In this document: piece after piece, positions 33,592-42,152 of the stretch
Position numbering within the stretch: the first letter of the stretch is position 1
Layout of the letters: the number at the start of each line of letters is the position of its first letter
NCBI GenBank assembly: GCA_018063065.1
Contig: JAGORB010000003.1
Coordinates: 1 to 46,099 of the forward strand
Source of the DNA: Minisyncoccota bacterium
GTDB lineage: Bacteria > Patescibacteriota > Minisyncoccia > Phycocordibacterales > XYD1-FULL-46-19
DNA length: 46,099 nt
Direction of reading: 5' to 3'
Notes under the pieces: generated by a model
The model's input: only the letters and a program-made list of their open reading frames with translations
Database searches by the model: none
Told to the model about the DNA's origin: nothing
Program-made: the position numbers and the translations under genes

Positions 33592-33619
33592 TTGACAAAT
33601 TTTAATAAAAGAGTAGGGT
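33592..33619 (+). promoter_or_regulatory. Promoter of pseudopilin gene 1
   Basis: TTGACA (33592-33597), 16-bp spacer, TAGGGT (33614-33619). The expected start is near 33626, 5 bp after the previous terminator's influence, giving a leader of about 65 nt. Confidence 0.6.
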
Positions 33620-33644
33620 TACTTTGGCTGCCCTTAATTGGCTT

Positions 33645-33659
33645 TACGAATGGTTCGTA
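33645..33659 (+). promoter_or_regulatory. Leader hairpin of pseudopilin gene 1
   Basis: TACGAATGGTTCGTA forms a 6-bp stem with a TGG loop. It shares the core GAATGGTTC with the 5' hairpin of the divergent lipoprotein gene at 32755. It lies 17 nt before the Shine-Dalgarno AAAGGAG (33676-33682). Confidence 0.5.
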
Positions 33660-33690
33660 TTGCCCAACCTGGGTTAAAGGAGTTTGAAAG

Positions 33691-34749
33691 ATGAGGAAGA
33701 AAGGTTTTACGCTGATTGAACTGTTGGTGGTTATCGCCATCATCGCGATCTTGGCGGCTATCCTGCTACCAGCCCTCGCGCGAGCGCGCGAGGCGGCCCG
33801 TCGGGCAAGCTGCCAGAACAATCTGAAGCAGTGGGGTCTGTCCTACAAGATGTTCGCCAACGAGAGCAAGGGCGAGAAATTGCCCGGTCTCCAGTGGGGT
33901 AGCTTCCCCGCCTATGACTGCTCGCTCGGGGACAACGCTGCAATTTTGGCGAGTCCTCAGGCGATCCCAGCAATGGGCGAAGCGGCGTTCTCCGCGAACG
34001 TCAATCAGATGTACCCCGAATACCTGAACGATGCCGAGCTTTATCGGTGTCCTTCAGACCCATCCGGTCCCGAGACCAAGAATCCGGCGTCCGGCGAGAC
34101 TCTGTGGATTGGTTGCGATGACAACGACTATGGCCACGGTCAAGCCGACGAGAGTTATTTCTACCTAGGCAAGATGGTCGACAAGGTCGAGGACTTACCG
34201 GGCCTGGACGTTGGCACACTGGTGGGTGCGGGTGTACTTAACGCCAGTGTTCTAAACAATGGCGCTTCGGCATCGGACACTGTTTCAGGTCAACTGGTAG
34301 GCGTGTTGCTCTGGTTACTCGATGACCCGATGCCGACTGATCTGGGCGACGCCGTAGCAGACGCTATTGGCGCCGGTATTACTGATCCGAAAGCATTAGA
34401 CGCGGTCGCGACTGCGGCCACGGAATCGGACGCGGATCTGTCGGATACTCTAGCTTGGCCACTCATCTCGGGGATGAACCCGGGTAACGGTGGTGGATCA
34501 ACAGTCTACCATCTGCGCGAAGGGATTGAGCGGTTCCTGATAACCGATATCAACAACCCGGCGTCGAGCTCGAAAGCCCAGAGCGAAATACTCGTGATGG
34601 GTGATCTGGCGGCAATCGCGGTGACGAACTACAGCCACATTCCTGGAGGTAGCAATTACCTCTACATGGATGGACACGTCAGCTTCGTGAAGTACCCGAA
34701 TGCGCCGGCGACGAAGGGCTTCGCCATCGTGGTTGGTTCCAACACCTAA
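33691..34749 (+). CDS. Type II/IV pseudopilin-like protein with H-X9-DG-type C-terminus (1)
   Basis: 352 residues. The N-terminus [20 protein letters not shown] is a class III prepilin signal: cleavage after G5 with F6 and Glu10 (fifth mature residue), then [21 protein letters not shown] and the CQNNLKQ motif. The C-terminus has [19 protein letters not shown], the 'prepilin-type processing-associated H-X9-DG' motif, here with ten residues between H and DG. This kind of pseudopilin is typical of Planctomycetota, Lentisphaerota and Omnitrophota rather than CPR bacteria. GC-rich, CTG/CGG-containing codons differ from the neighbouring host-like genes. A strong AAAGGAG site lies 8 bp upstream. It needs a PilD peptidase encoded elsewhere. 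Confidence 0.88.
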   Translation: MRKKGFTLIELLVVIAIIAILAAILLPALARAREAARRASCQNNLKQWGLSYKMFANESKGEKLPGLQWGSFPAYDCSLGDNAAILASPQAIPAMGEAAFSANVNQMYPEYLNDAELYRCPSDPSGPETKNPASGETLWIGCDDNDYGHGQADESYFYLGKMVDKVEDLPGLDVGTLVGAGVLNASVLNNGASASDTVSGQLVGVLLWLLDDPMPTDLGDAVADAIGAGITDPKALDAVATAATESDADLSDTLAWPLISGMNPGNGGGSTVYHLREGIERFLITDINNPASSSKAQSEILVMGDLAAIAVTNYSHIPGGSNYLYMDGHVSFVKYPNAPATKGFAIVVGSNT

Positions 34750-34780
34750 CCCAGTTCCCTTGTTTTAACTTGTTGTTACT

Positions 34781-34811
34781 CGCCGGCCTTTTTGAAGGCC
34801 GGCGTTTTTTT
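34781..34811 (+). terminator. Rho-independent terminator of pseudopilin gene 1
   Basis: A perfect 10-bp stem (CGCCGGCCTT at 34781-34790 with 34795-34804), TTTG loop, then T7. Confidence 0.93.
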
Positions 34812-34822
34812 GTACTCAAATA

Positions 34823-34851
34823 TTGATAAATTTAACTATTGAGAGTATAAG
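34823..34851 (+). promoter_or_regulatory. Promoter of pseudopilin gene 2
   Basis: TTGATA (34823-34828), 17-bp spacer, TATAAG (34846-34851). The leader of about 44 nt holds AAAGGAG at 34886-34892, 9 bp before the ATG. Confidence 0.75.
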
Positions 34852-34901
34852 TTAGTGTAGATCCACTTAAACTAAATTAACTGGGAAAGGAGCTTTTTGT
34901 C

Positions 34902-35897
34902 ATGAAGAAAGGTTTTACCCTGATCGAGTTGTTGGTAGTGATCGCGATAATTGCTATCTTGGCGGCAATCCTGCTGCCGGCGCTGGCGCGAGCGCGAGAA
35001 GCGGCTCGCCGAGCAAGCTGTCAGAACAATCTGAAGCAAATGGGCCTAGTCTTCAAGATGTTTGCCGGTGAAGCAAAGGGGGAGAAGTTTCCATCTTTGC
35101 AAATCAAGATGTATAACGACCCCTCGTTTGCTTTACCGTCTCCTTCGCTTACTTTTGATTTCGGCCCCACTGTCCGAGAGATTTATCCCGAGTATCTAAG
35201 TGACCCGCGGGTAATCATGTGCCCCTCAGATCCTGGGTCTGATGTGGGGGATATCGTTGGTCCTGGAGGGGAGAACCGATTTGGTAATATCGGCAATGGT
35301 TTCGAGTCAACTAATGGTGGGTGCAGGGATACTAGGCGTTGTATGCGGGGCGTTGATGGGTCATATGCGTACCATGGTTATCTCTATGATCAAATTGATG
35401 ACGATGATAGCACTACCACCATGGCCTCCTTAGCGGCATCACTGGCTGCTGTTATTGATACCGGCTTCTCTGAGATGGCGTCTGTTGTCGGACCAACTCA
35501 GATGATTGAGACGTGGGAAGAATTTTTGACCACTTTCCTTACTGGAGTAGTATCAGGAGATATTAATTTGGCCAACAGTGCCACTGAAGAAGATATTAGT
35601 GTCAGCGCTGGGAATGGTAATGCTGGTGGGAGTATGGTGAGGCGCTTTAGAGAGGGAGTAGAGCGCTTTATGATAACGGATATTAATAATCCGGCGTCGT
35701 CGAGTAAGGCTCAGTCGGAGATCTTCGTGATCTTTGATAAAACTTCCACTAATGTTAGTGAGTACAATCATGTCCCCGGCGGATCCAACATCCTGTATAT
35801 GGATGGACATGTGGCGTACGAGGAGTACGTTGGTCAAACACCGGTAAATGTGGTGGCCTCATCTTTCATGGGTGCGGTCACCAAGTATGGGATATAG
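34902..35897 (+). CDS. Pseudopilin-like protein with H-X9-DG-type C-terminus (2)
   Basis: 331 residues, a paralogue of the preceding gene. The first 45 residues are nearly identical to it ([20 protein letters not shown]; then [15 protein letters not shown]), and the C-terminal third repeats [19 protein letters not shown] and [19 protein letters not shown]. The middle (about 60-230) is unrelated in detail, with a cysteine-containing segment [20 protein letters not shown]. Conserved ends with a divergent middle suggest two subunits of one filament or a substrate-specific variant. It has its own promoter, Shine-Dalgarno and terminator. Codon use is more AT-rich than in copy 1, implying the copies diverged before or at different times from transfer. 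Confidence 0.88.
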   Translation: MKKGFTLIELLVVIAIIAILAAILLPALARAREAARRASCQNNLKQMGLVFKMFAGEAKGEKFPSLQIKMYNDPSFALPSPSLTFDFGPTVREIYPEYLSDPRVIMCPSDPGSDVGDIVGPGGENRFGNIGNGFESTNGGCRDTRRCMRGVDGSYAYHGYLYDQIDDDDSTTTMASLAASLAAVIDTGFSEMASVVGPTQMIETWEEFLTTFLTGVVSGDINLANSATEEDISVSAGNGNAGGSMVRRFREGVERFMITDINNPASSSKAQSEIFVIFDKTSTNVSEYNHVPGGSNILYMDGHVAYEEYVGQTPVNVVASSFMGAVTKYGI

Positions 35898-35904
35898 TTC
35901 TGTT

Positions 35905-35936
35905 AGCTGGTCACTTGTATGGTGACCAGCTTTTTT
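35905..35936 (+). terminator. Rho-independent terminator of pseudopilin gene 2
   Basis: A 10-bp stem (AGCTGGTCAC at 35905-35914 with 35922-35931), 7-nt loop, T6 ending at 35936. Confidence 0.92.
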
Positions 35937-35942
35937 GTATTT

Positions 35943-35951
35943 TGCTATAAT
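35943..35951 (+). promoter_or_regulatory. Extended -10 promoter (TGCTATAAT)
   Basis: TGC-TATAAT, 6 bp after a terminator T-tract. The expected start is about 35958, one base before the ATG at 35959: a leaderless transcript. No -35 consensus is present. Confidence 0.65.
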
Positions 35952-35958
35952 GCTAGAG

Positions 35959-37218
35959 ATGTCTATATCTAGGAAAATAACTATTTTAGCTGTCCTCGCC
36001 TTCATGATTTGGGGCATATTAAGTGTTGTCTCCTACTTCCAATTTGATAACAGGGTTAGTTTGGTAGGGGACACCTTATCGCTTAAAGCTCCTCCCGAGA
36101 GGATTGTGCAATACACCGAGTATGACGAGTTTGGCCGGCCATTAGCCGAGCCATCGGAGGGGGCTAATAACAATTTAATTAAATATTCATACGCCACCGA
36201 GGTGGAGGTGCCACCGGCTAATTATGAGGGGGTTAAGGAGGATATCTCCAAGCGTACTCCTAATGCGCAACTCTTCCTCAAGAGTGTGGAGCCAATAAAT
36301 GAGGAGGAGGTTAAGGAGACCTATGTGGGCAAGTTTTACTCCAATGTTACCTTCGATAAACGAGGTAATAAATGGTATCAGGTAGAGTCGGCCACAACTA
36401 CTAAGACTGCTTTTAATATCCAAACCAAACCTACGGTTTTAACTCAAGTTAAACAATTTTTAGGTCAACCCGCTTTAGCCGATGATTATTTTGCCGGGAC
36501 TGGTGATGGGTGGATTAATCATCGTAGTAGTACTGTCTGGGCTACTACTCATGATGCCGCTACGGGCGGGGCAGTATCTTCTGTCGATGCTCCTGTTTTT
36601 AACAATGTAACGGCCGGAGAAGAGGGCTTTGGCAGCGACTGGGAAATTGATCGTCTATTTTTACCTTTTGACACCTCCGCCATTTCTTCAGGGGCCGCAA
36701 TTTCAGCCGTTAGTTTAAATGTTTATGTTAATTCTACATCGACTGCTGGTGACCTAGATACTACAAATAATTATATTAATGTGGTCCAAACCACCCAACC
36801 TAGTTCTGCTACTCTAACCACTGCTGACTATGATTTGTGTGGTGACGCTATATCTAATCCCACCACTGGGGCAACTAACATTTCCATTCATTCTGGATTT
36901 ACTGCTCCTCTTCCTGCTTACACCGCTTTTACACTTAATGCTACTGGTTTGACTTGGGTCAAGAAGTCGGGAGAGTCATCCACTTGTGGGGGTGGCACAG
37001 GAGTAACTTGTTTAGGATTGCGAGAAGGTCACGATATAACTAATACCGAACCTAATCCTATAGCTGGAGGTACTAGTGGTATAACCGTTATCCCTTCTGA
37101 AGCAACTGGTACCTCTCAAGATCCGTATCTAACGGTAACTTTTTCGGTAGCTTCTCCGGCTTTAAGAATCAATGGTGGGACGCTAAAAATTAATGGAGGT
37201 ACGCTAAAAGTTAACTAG
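35959..37218 (+). CDS. Secreted/anchored beta-rich surface protein
   Basis: About 419 residues. I chose the ATG at 35959 (MSISRKITILAVLAFMIWGI), as the -10 element covers earlier in-frame starts at 35935 and 35950. A single N-terminal helix anchors or exports the protein. Residues about 175-400 resemble DNRLRE-type beta-sandwich domains: RLFLPFDTSAISSGAAISAV, then SLNVYVNS, and DPYLTVTFS near the end. The last 19 residues are a tandem heptad RINGGTL-KINGGTL plus KVN. Catalytic residues are not evident; binding or structural role is likely. The next gene, an S74 surface protein, shares Thr/Ser-rich composition, so both may belong to one cell-surface structure. Confidence 0.72.
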   Translation: MSISRKITILAVLAFMIWGILSVVSYFQFDNRVSLVGDTLSLKAPPERIVQYTEYDEFGRPLAEPSEGANNNLIKYSYATEVEVPPANYEGVKEDISKRTPNAQLFLKSVEPINEEEVKETYVGKFYSNVTFDKRGNKWYQVESATTTKTAFNIQTKPTVLTQVKQFLGQPALADDYFAGTGDGWINHRSSTVWATTHDAATGGAVSSVDAPVFNNVTAGEEGFGSDWEIDRLFLPFDTSAISSGAAISAVSLNVYVNSTSTAGDLDTTNNYINVVQTTQPSSATLTTADYDLCGDAISNPTTGATNISIHSGFTAPLPAYTAFTLNATGLTWVKKSGESSTCGGGTGVTCLGLREGHDITNTEPNPIAGGTSGITVIPSEATGTSQDPYLTVTFSVASPALRINGGTLKINGGTLKVN

Positions 37219-37261
37219 ATTTTAGGGAATATTCTTCATATAAATATTTGCTTTATTTATC

Positions 37262-37283
37262 CCCACATTTTGTGGGATTTTTT
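37262..37283 (+). terminator. Rho-independent terminator
   Basis: CCCACA-TTT-TGTGGG (37262-37276) followed by A and T6. It ends the 35959 gene. Confidence 0.82.
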
Positions 37284-37304
37284 GTGAAAAAGGGGGTGTA
37301 AAAA

Positions 37305-37313
37305 TGCTATAAT
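37305..37313 (+). promoter_or_regulatory. Extended -10 promoter (TGCTATAAT)
   Basis: TGC-TATAAT, identical to the elements at 22055 and 35943. The expected start is about 37320, 11 bases before the ATG at 37331, with no ribosome binding site. Confidence 0.65.
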
Positions 37314-37330
37314 TTTGGTTAATGGAATAA

Positions 37331-40300
37331 ATGATTAAATGGGGACTTAACAACCTGGGTTTTATCGTTGTTAAAAACCGTTTTCTCGTCAGCCCTTATT
37401 TAAAAAGGGCTCTTGGACTTGCCGTAATTTTACTTTTCACCTTACTTCCTCTCCTTAATGTGGAGGCGGCACCTAATTATCAGATTAATTATCAAGGCAA
37501 GTTACACGACAGCGCCGGTGACCCGGTAACTAATGGTGATTACGACATTGTTTTCAATCTCTACACCGCTTCTTCCGGCGGATCGCCTATCTGGACGGAG
37601 TCTCACACCGGTGCCAATGATGTTACCACTGCCGACGGTCTCTTCTCGGTGATGTTGGGATCCATCACTTCCATCGCCAGTGTTAACTTTAATCAGACTC
37701 TTTACTTAGGCGTGACGGTTGAGGCCGACAGCGAGATGACCCCGCGCAAAGTTTTAGGCACCGTACCCTCCGCTTTTGAAGCTGATAAGTTGGACGGCTT
37801 AACTTCCGCCGACTTTATTTCTACCTCCACCACCGCCTTGCCCAATGTCTGGAGTGCGAGTGGCTTGGGCTCGGTTGGGTCATCCACCGCTACTACCACC
37901 TTCTTGGGCAACTTGGCCGCCGCCGGCTCATCCATCTTTAGCGGCATTCTCACTGTGTTTGATCGAGTTACTTCACCTTACTTCGTGGCTACTTCCACCT
38001 CGGTGGCATCTGTCTTCCCTTATGCCTCCACCACCATGATTACCTCCACCACGGCCAGCACCACCAACCTCATCATCTCCGGTCTTGGCTCTGGTCTTAC
38101 TAAAGTTACCAACGGCGTGGTGAGCCTAGCCACCGCCGGCACCGATTACTTAACCTCCGCCTTCCAGAATTGGCAGATCTCCGGCGGTTACCTCACACCC
38201 ACAACCACGCAAGTGGTGAGGGTGGGGGGTCTAGTCTCCACCGCCTCATCCACTATCTCTGGAGCGTTCACTGTTACGGGAGCGGGTAACTTCAACACTC
38301 AGTTATATACTGGTGGCGCTTCCGGCGGTAACTTTGTCGGTAAATTAAATATTGGAGACAGTTCCAATGATAATGGTTGGGTCTTTGATACTGACGGACC
38401 AGGGGCTAACAGTATTTATATTTCCCGTGTTCACTCCAGTGGATCTCAAGTTATTTTAAGGGCCACTACTGATGGTATTAATTTCCCCGTCGACAGAATC
38501 GGCCTTGGTACCACTACTCCCGGCACCCTCTTCTCTCTTGGTGATACTGGCGCTTCCACTATCAACATCACCCCGACTGGCACATCCACTTTTGGTCTTG
38601 GTATTAATCTCCGCGCTGGCTGTTTTGCCGTGAATGGTAATTGTATTGGTAGCGGCACCTCTTTATCTGGTGGCACGGCTGGCATGCTGGCGGCTTGGAC
38701 CAGCAGCTCGGCTCTTACTGCCACTTCTTCTCCAACTGCTCTCTCTTTCACCGCCACCTCCACCTCACAAGCTTCTGTCTTCCCGTATGCTTCTACTACT
38801 GCTCTCACGGTTTCTGGGGCCGGTAATTCTTTTATTGTATCCCAGGGTAATGTGGGTATCGGCACCACCACTCCCCAGGCCATTCTTAGTTCTGAGGTTA
38901 GCAGTAACGCTTTTGGGTTATTACTCACTCAGTCGGGGGCGACCAAGCGACGCAAGATTGGCTTTGGTCTTGATACAGATGTTACTCAATGGCAGTTAGG
39001 GACAGACTTCAACAATGACTCGGGCGATAACTTCTGGTTATGGGCTCGAGGAGGTGGTTTTATACAAACATGGTTAGATAATGGGAATGTCGGTATTGGC
39101 ACCACCTCACCTTACGCCCGCTTGAGTGTGGCCGGTGAGACAGTGGCGCAGAACTTCACCGCTACCTCCACCTCTCTCGCTTCCACCTTCCCTTACGCTT
39201 CCACAACCGCTTTAACAGTGTCGGGCCAAGCACATATTACCGGCCTTGTAATTCCAGATGTGGCCGGAAGCGGTATTGTCTTGCGTGATGCCGGTAGTGC
39301 TTCTCTTGCTCCTGCTCAAAACCAAATTACCTGGGCCCACCCTTCATCGTCTGAGGATACTAACATTGGTTACTTGGATGCTTCCAACTTTGTTATCAAT
39401 GTTCGCTCTGGTGGTACCAGACAGCTTAACTTTACCAACTCCGCTGCGGGTGGTCTTAATGTCTTGGTTAGTGAAGGTTTACTGGCGGTGGGCACTACTA
39501 CTGTGGGGGCGGGTATCTCTGCTTCCTCTACCACCCAGGTTGGTCTAATGGTGGATCAGCGGGGCACTGATGATATTTTGCGTTTACTCGATGCTGGTAC
39601 TAATGTTTTTACAGTTCAGGATGGAGGTAATGTGGGTATTGGGACTTCTTCACCGCAAGCCAAGTTGGCCATTGGTGCGGGTAATATTCTTTTGGATAAC
39701 AATCAGTATTTATCGGCTTATAAAAATGCCGGAGCAGTAGTAAATATTTTAGGCATCAATACCTCTAGTCAGACTGTTCTTACTTCAGGTAGTGGCAATA
39801 ACATCATTTTTAACCCTAGTGGTTCCACCGCCATGACTCTTTCATCTGGCGGCTTGTTGGGTATTGGTACCACGAGTCCAGATTATCTTCTTACCCTAGG
39901 TAACACTGCCAGTGCGGGTAATAATAAAATTGCCATTGACGCAGCGGCTAATCGTCAATCTTCCATTGCCTTCCGTTCGGCCGGTGTAAACAAGTGGCAC
40001 CTTGGTCGTGGAGATAGTGATGTGCTAAGTGATAGCACCTTCTTTATTGGTACCGATAGCGCTAATGCTAATGATCCGGGTGGTAACGGAGCTAGATTCG
40101 TGATCAATTCCACCGGTTTAATTGGTATGGGGACTGTTGCTCCCGATGAGAATCTCCATATCTCCGGCAATAGTACGACTGAAGATACCGTTTTGGTATT
40201 AGGTAATCAGGCCTTCACTGGCGGAATGTTGACCACTCTTAAGTGGCAAGCGGACACTGACGGGGCTAGTGAGCGTGACACGGCGGCGATTAAGGCCGAG

Positions 40301-41500
40301 CAAACAGGCGCCACTACGGGTAAATTGAGATTCTTTACTGATAATGGTGGTACCAAGGAGGGAGCAGTTCTTACAGATCTTGGCTTCTGGGGTGTGGGTA
40401 CTACTACGCCGGGCGCCCAGTTATCTGCTTCTTCTTCGGCCTCAAATATTGGTTTAATGATTGACCAGCGTGGCACCGCCGACATCGCTCGCTTCTTAGA
40501 TGCTGGTACTCCTGTCTTTAAAGTAGCCGATGGTGGTGAAGTAACCTTGGGCCCGGGTACCAGCAACCCTGGTATTCAACTCCAAGAGGCGGGGACCATG
40601 CGCTGGACTATTTATAACGACAACACCAACGACCGCTTCTATATTACCGACGATGATACCGACAATGGTGTGTACATTGCCCAAGACGCCACCTCGTGGA
40701 CAGCCAACTCCGATATTAGGCTGAAGGAGAATATTGTGCCGATAGAAGGGGCACTAGAGAAGCTCTTAAATTTAACCGGTTATACTTATAACTTTAAGGG
40801 CACTAAGCGCAATGAAATTGGTTTGATTGCGCAGGAAGTTTTGCCCCTCTTCCCGGAGTTAGTAGACACCAATGGTACTTATCTTGGTCTTACTTATGAT
40901 CGCTTGGGTCCAATCATAATCCAAGCAATTAAAGAGCAACAATTGCAGATTGAGGAGATCTCGGACCTCACTTCCACCTCCACTACCATGTGGTCCTTAG
41001 ATGAGGAGACCGGCAATCTTACCCCCTTCGGCCTGCTCAATCTTAACAATCAAGACTTGCTTAATGTTAAGTCCATTACCAGTGCCTCGGGCAATTGGAG
41101 TATTGGAGAGGATGGCACGCTCACGGCTAAGAAGATTCAGACCGAGGAGTTGTGCGTGGGTAATGTCTGTATTGATCAAGATGACTTGAGAGATATCTTG
41201 CGCAGTGCCGATATCAACTTCTTGGATCATATTAATAACGATGACGACAATTCCACCACCACCGATGACACGGCCACTAGTACGGACGACACCGCCACGA
41301 CCACTGACGAAACCGTTTCTTCTACACCACTCGAGGAGCCTACTGGCGACGAGACCCCGACGGATGACGGAGGGGCCACTCCTGAACCCGAGATTGAAGA
41401 ACCCGTAGTTGAGGAAACTCCACCCGCCGAGATCCCGACTGACAATGGAGGGACTGAACCGGAACCTGAGGCAACTCCGGATCCAGTCCCCGCTGAATAA
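37331..41500 (+). CDS. Giant repeat-rich surface protein with peptidase S74 chaperone domain
   Basis: 1389 residues. A signal peptide (about 1-48, hydrophobic LGLAVILLFTLLPLLNVEA) is followed by a conserved beta domain (NYQINYQGKLHDSAGDPVTN), then about 900 residues of Thr/Ser/Gly-rich beta-helical repeats with recurrent [N/L]-x-G-I-G-T-T-x-P units and three longer copies of FxATSTSxASxFPYASTT. Residues about 1125-1235 are an S74 intramolecular chaperone (SDIRLKENI with putative catalytic Ser about 1127; GLIAQEVLPLFPELV; LGPIIIQAIKEQQ), known from phage tail spikes, which trimerises and cuts itself off. Unlike phage cases, another 150 residues follow, ending in an acidic Thr/Pro-rich tail. 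It probably forms a trimeric surface fibre. Sec signal and absence of phage genes argue against a prophage. Confidence 0.88.
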   Translation: MIKWGLNNLGFIVVKNRFLVSPYLKRALGLAVILLFTLLPLLNVEAAPNYQINYQGKLHDSAGDPVTNGDYDIVFNLYTASSGGSPIWTESHTGANDVTTADGLFSVMLGSITSIASVNFNQTLYLGVTVEADSEMTPRKVLGTVPSAFEADKLDGLTSADFISTSTTALPNVWSASGLGSVGSSTATTTFLGNLAAAGSSIFSGILTVFDRVTSPYFVATSTSVASVFPYASTTMITSTTASTTNLIISGLGSGLTKVTNGVVSLATAGTDYLTSAFQNWQISGGYLTPTTTQVVRVGGLVSTASSTISGAFTVTGAGNFNTQLYTGGASGGNFVGKLNIGDSSNDNGWVFDTDGPGANSIYISRVHSSGSQVILRATTDGINFPVDRIGLGTTTPGTLFSLGDTGASTINITPTGTSTFGLGINLRAGCFAVNGNCIGSGTSLSGGTAGMLAAWTSSSALTATSSPTALSFTATSTSQASVFPYASTTALTVSGAGNSFIVSQGNVGIGTTTPQAILSSEVSSNAFGLLLTQSGATKRRKIGFGLDTDVTQWQLGTDFNNDSGDNFWLWARGGGFIQTWLDNGNVGIGTTSPYARLSVAGETVAQNFTATSTSLASTFPYASTTALTVSGQAHITGLVIPDVAGSGIVLRDAGSASLAPAQNQITWAHPSSSEDTNIGYLDASNFVINVRSGGTRQLNFTNSAAGGLNVLVSEGLLAVGTTTVGAGISASSTTQVGLMVDQRGTDDILRLLDAGTNVFTVQDGGNVGIGTSSPQAKLAIGAGNILLDNNQYLSAYKNAGAVVNILGINTSSQTVLTSGSGNNIIFNPSGSTAMTLSSGGLLGIGTTSPDYLLTLGNTASAGNNKIAIDAAANRQSSIAFRSAGVNKWHLGRGDSDVLSDSTFFIGTDSANANDPGGNGARFVINSTGLIGMGTVAPDENLHISGNSTTEDTVLVLGNQAFTGGMLTTLKWQADTDGASERDTAAIKAEQTGATTGKLRFFTDNGGTKEGAVLTDLGFWGVGTTTPGAQLSASSSASNIGLMIDQRGTADIARFLDAGTPVFKVADGGEVTLGPGTSNPGIQLQEAGTMRWTIYNDNTNDRFYITDDDTDNGVYIAQDATSWTANSDIRLKENIVPIEGALEKLLNLTGYTYNFKGTKRNEIGLIAQEVLPLFPELVDTNGTYLGLTYDRLGPIIIQAIKEQQLQIEEISDLTSTSTTMWSLDEETGNLTPFGLLNLNNQDLLNVKSITSASGNWSIGEDGTLTAKKIQTEELCVGNVCIDQDDLRDILRSADINFLDHINNDDDNSTTTDDTATSTDDTATTTDETVSSTPLEEPTGDETPTDDGGATPEPEIEEPVVEETPPAEIPTDNGGTEPEPEATPDPVPAE
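37982..39226 (+). repeat. Three dispersed copies of an FPYASTT protein repeat
   Basis: Copies at 37982-38035, 38747-38818 and 39155-39226 encode FVATSTSVASVFPYASTT, FTATSTSQASVFPYASTT and FTATSTSLASTFPYASTT; the last two continue ALTVSG. Similar GIGTT/GVGTT units occur at roughly 38500, 38850, 39090, 39640, 39860 and 40395. Repeats of this kind mark beta-helical fibre shafts and can recombine to change fibre length. Confidence 0.8.
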
Positions 41501-41502
41501 TT

Positions 41503-42096
41503 ATGAAAAATAAACTCTATCTTAAAATTTTAGGGTTATTGATAATAGTAGGGGGTGCGTCTGCTTATTACTATTGGCCCCAGATCTCTTGGTTATTTGA
41601 GATACCCGAGCCGGCTCAAGATAAAGAAGAGGAAGTAAGAGAGATGGTTTACCAAGAGAGGCCCAAGGACGGCGAGGTCCAGATCCTCCCCACCGCGGAC
41701 CCCAAGTGGAATCTGTACCGCAACTTTAAATACGGCTTCCAAATCCAGTACCCATCTGACTGGGAATTTATAAAAATTTTCAAAAATAATGTAAGCGGAG
41801 ACATCTTTGTCGGGTTTAGTCCGTATGGAGTGGATTCAAAAATAGTTTTAAATATCTATCATGATCTAGATCTTGATTCTTATTTAAATAAATTTGAATT
41901 AAAAAATGATATAAAATTTGAAAAAATTACTTTAAATAGCAAAGACGTATTTAAGATATTTACTGTAACTAATAGTTCAGATCATCGTGGCTATTTTTTT
42001 GAAGTTAATGGTATATCCTATGCTTTAGGGGGAGGAGGGGATGAATCTACCCTTTGGTATATAGATAGGATGATGGAGACACTTGAAGTTTTCTAG
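41503..42096 (+). CDS. Membrane-anchored PsbP-like-fold protein
   Basis: 197 residues with an N-terminal signal anchor (LYLKILGLLIIVGGASAYYYW). After a charged linker (about 35-60) comes YGFQIQYPSDWEFIK, the start signature of PsbP-like/DUF1795-type domains found in many bacterial lipoproteins and membrane proteins, then a small alpha-beta domain ending WYIDRMMETLEVF. It begins 2 bp after the S74 protein stop, so the two are probably co-transcribed. G+C falls sharply after about 41760, with A/T-rich codons (AAA, TTT, ATA), unlike its own first 80 codons: the domain may have a different origin. Function not known. Confidence 0.75.
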   Translation: MKNKLYLKILGLLIIVGGASAYYYWPQISWLFEIPEPAQDKEEEVREMVYQERPKDGEVQILPTADPKWNLYRNFKYGFQIQYPSDWEFIKIFKNNVSGDIFVGFSPYGVDSKIVLNIYHDLDLDSYLNKFELKNDIKFEKITLNSKDVFKIFTVTNSSDHRGYFFEVNGISYALGGGGDESTLWYIDRMMETLEVF

Positions 42097-42152
42097 TAAA
42101 CGTCCTATATTTTGGTGGGTTGATCTTACAACAAGAATGGGAGGTATGAGAG

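Noticed and set aside
37331-41500. Prophage tail-fibre gene
   Set aside because: It starts with a Sec signal peptide and no capsid, terminase, portal or integrase genes are present.
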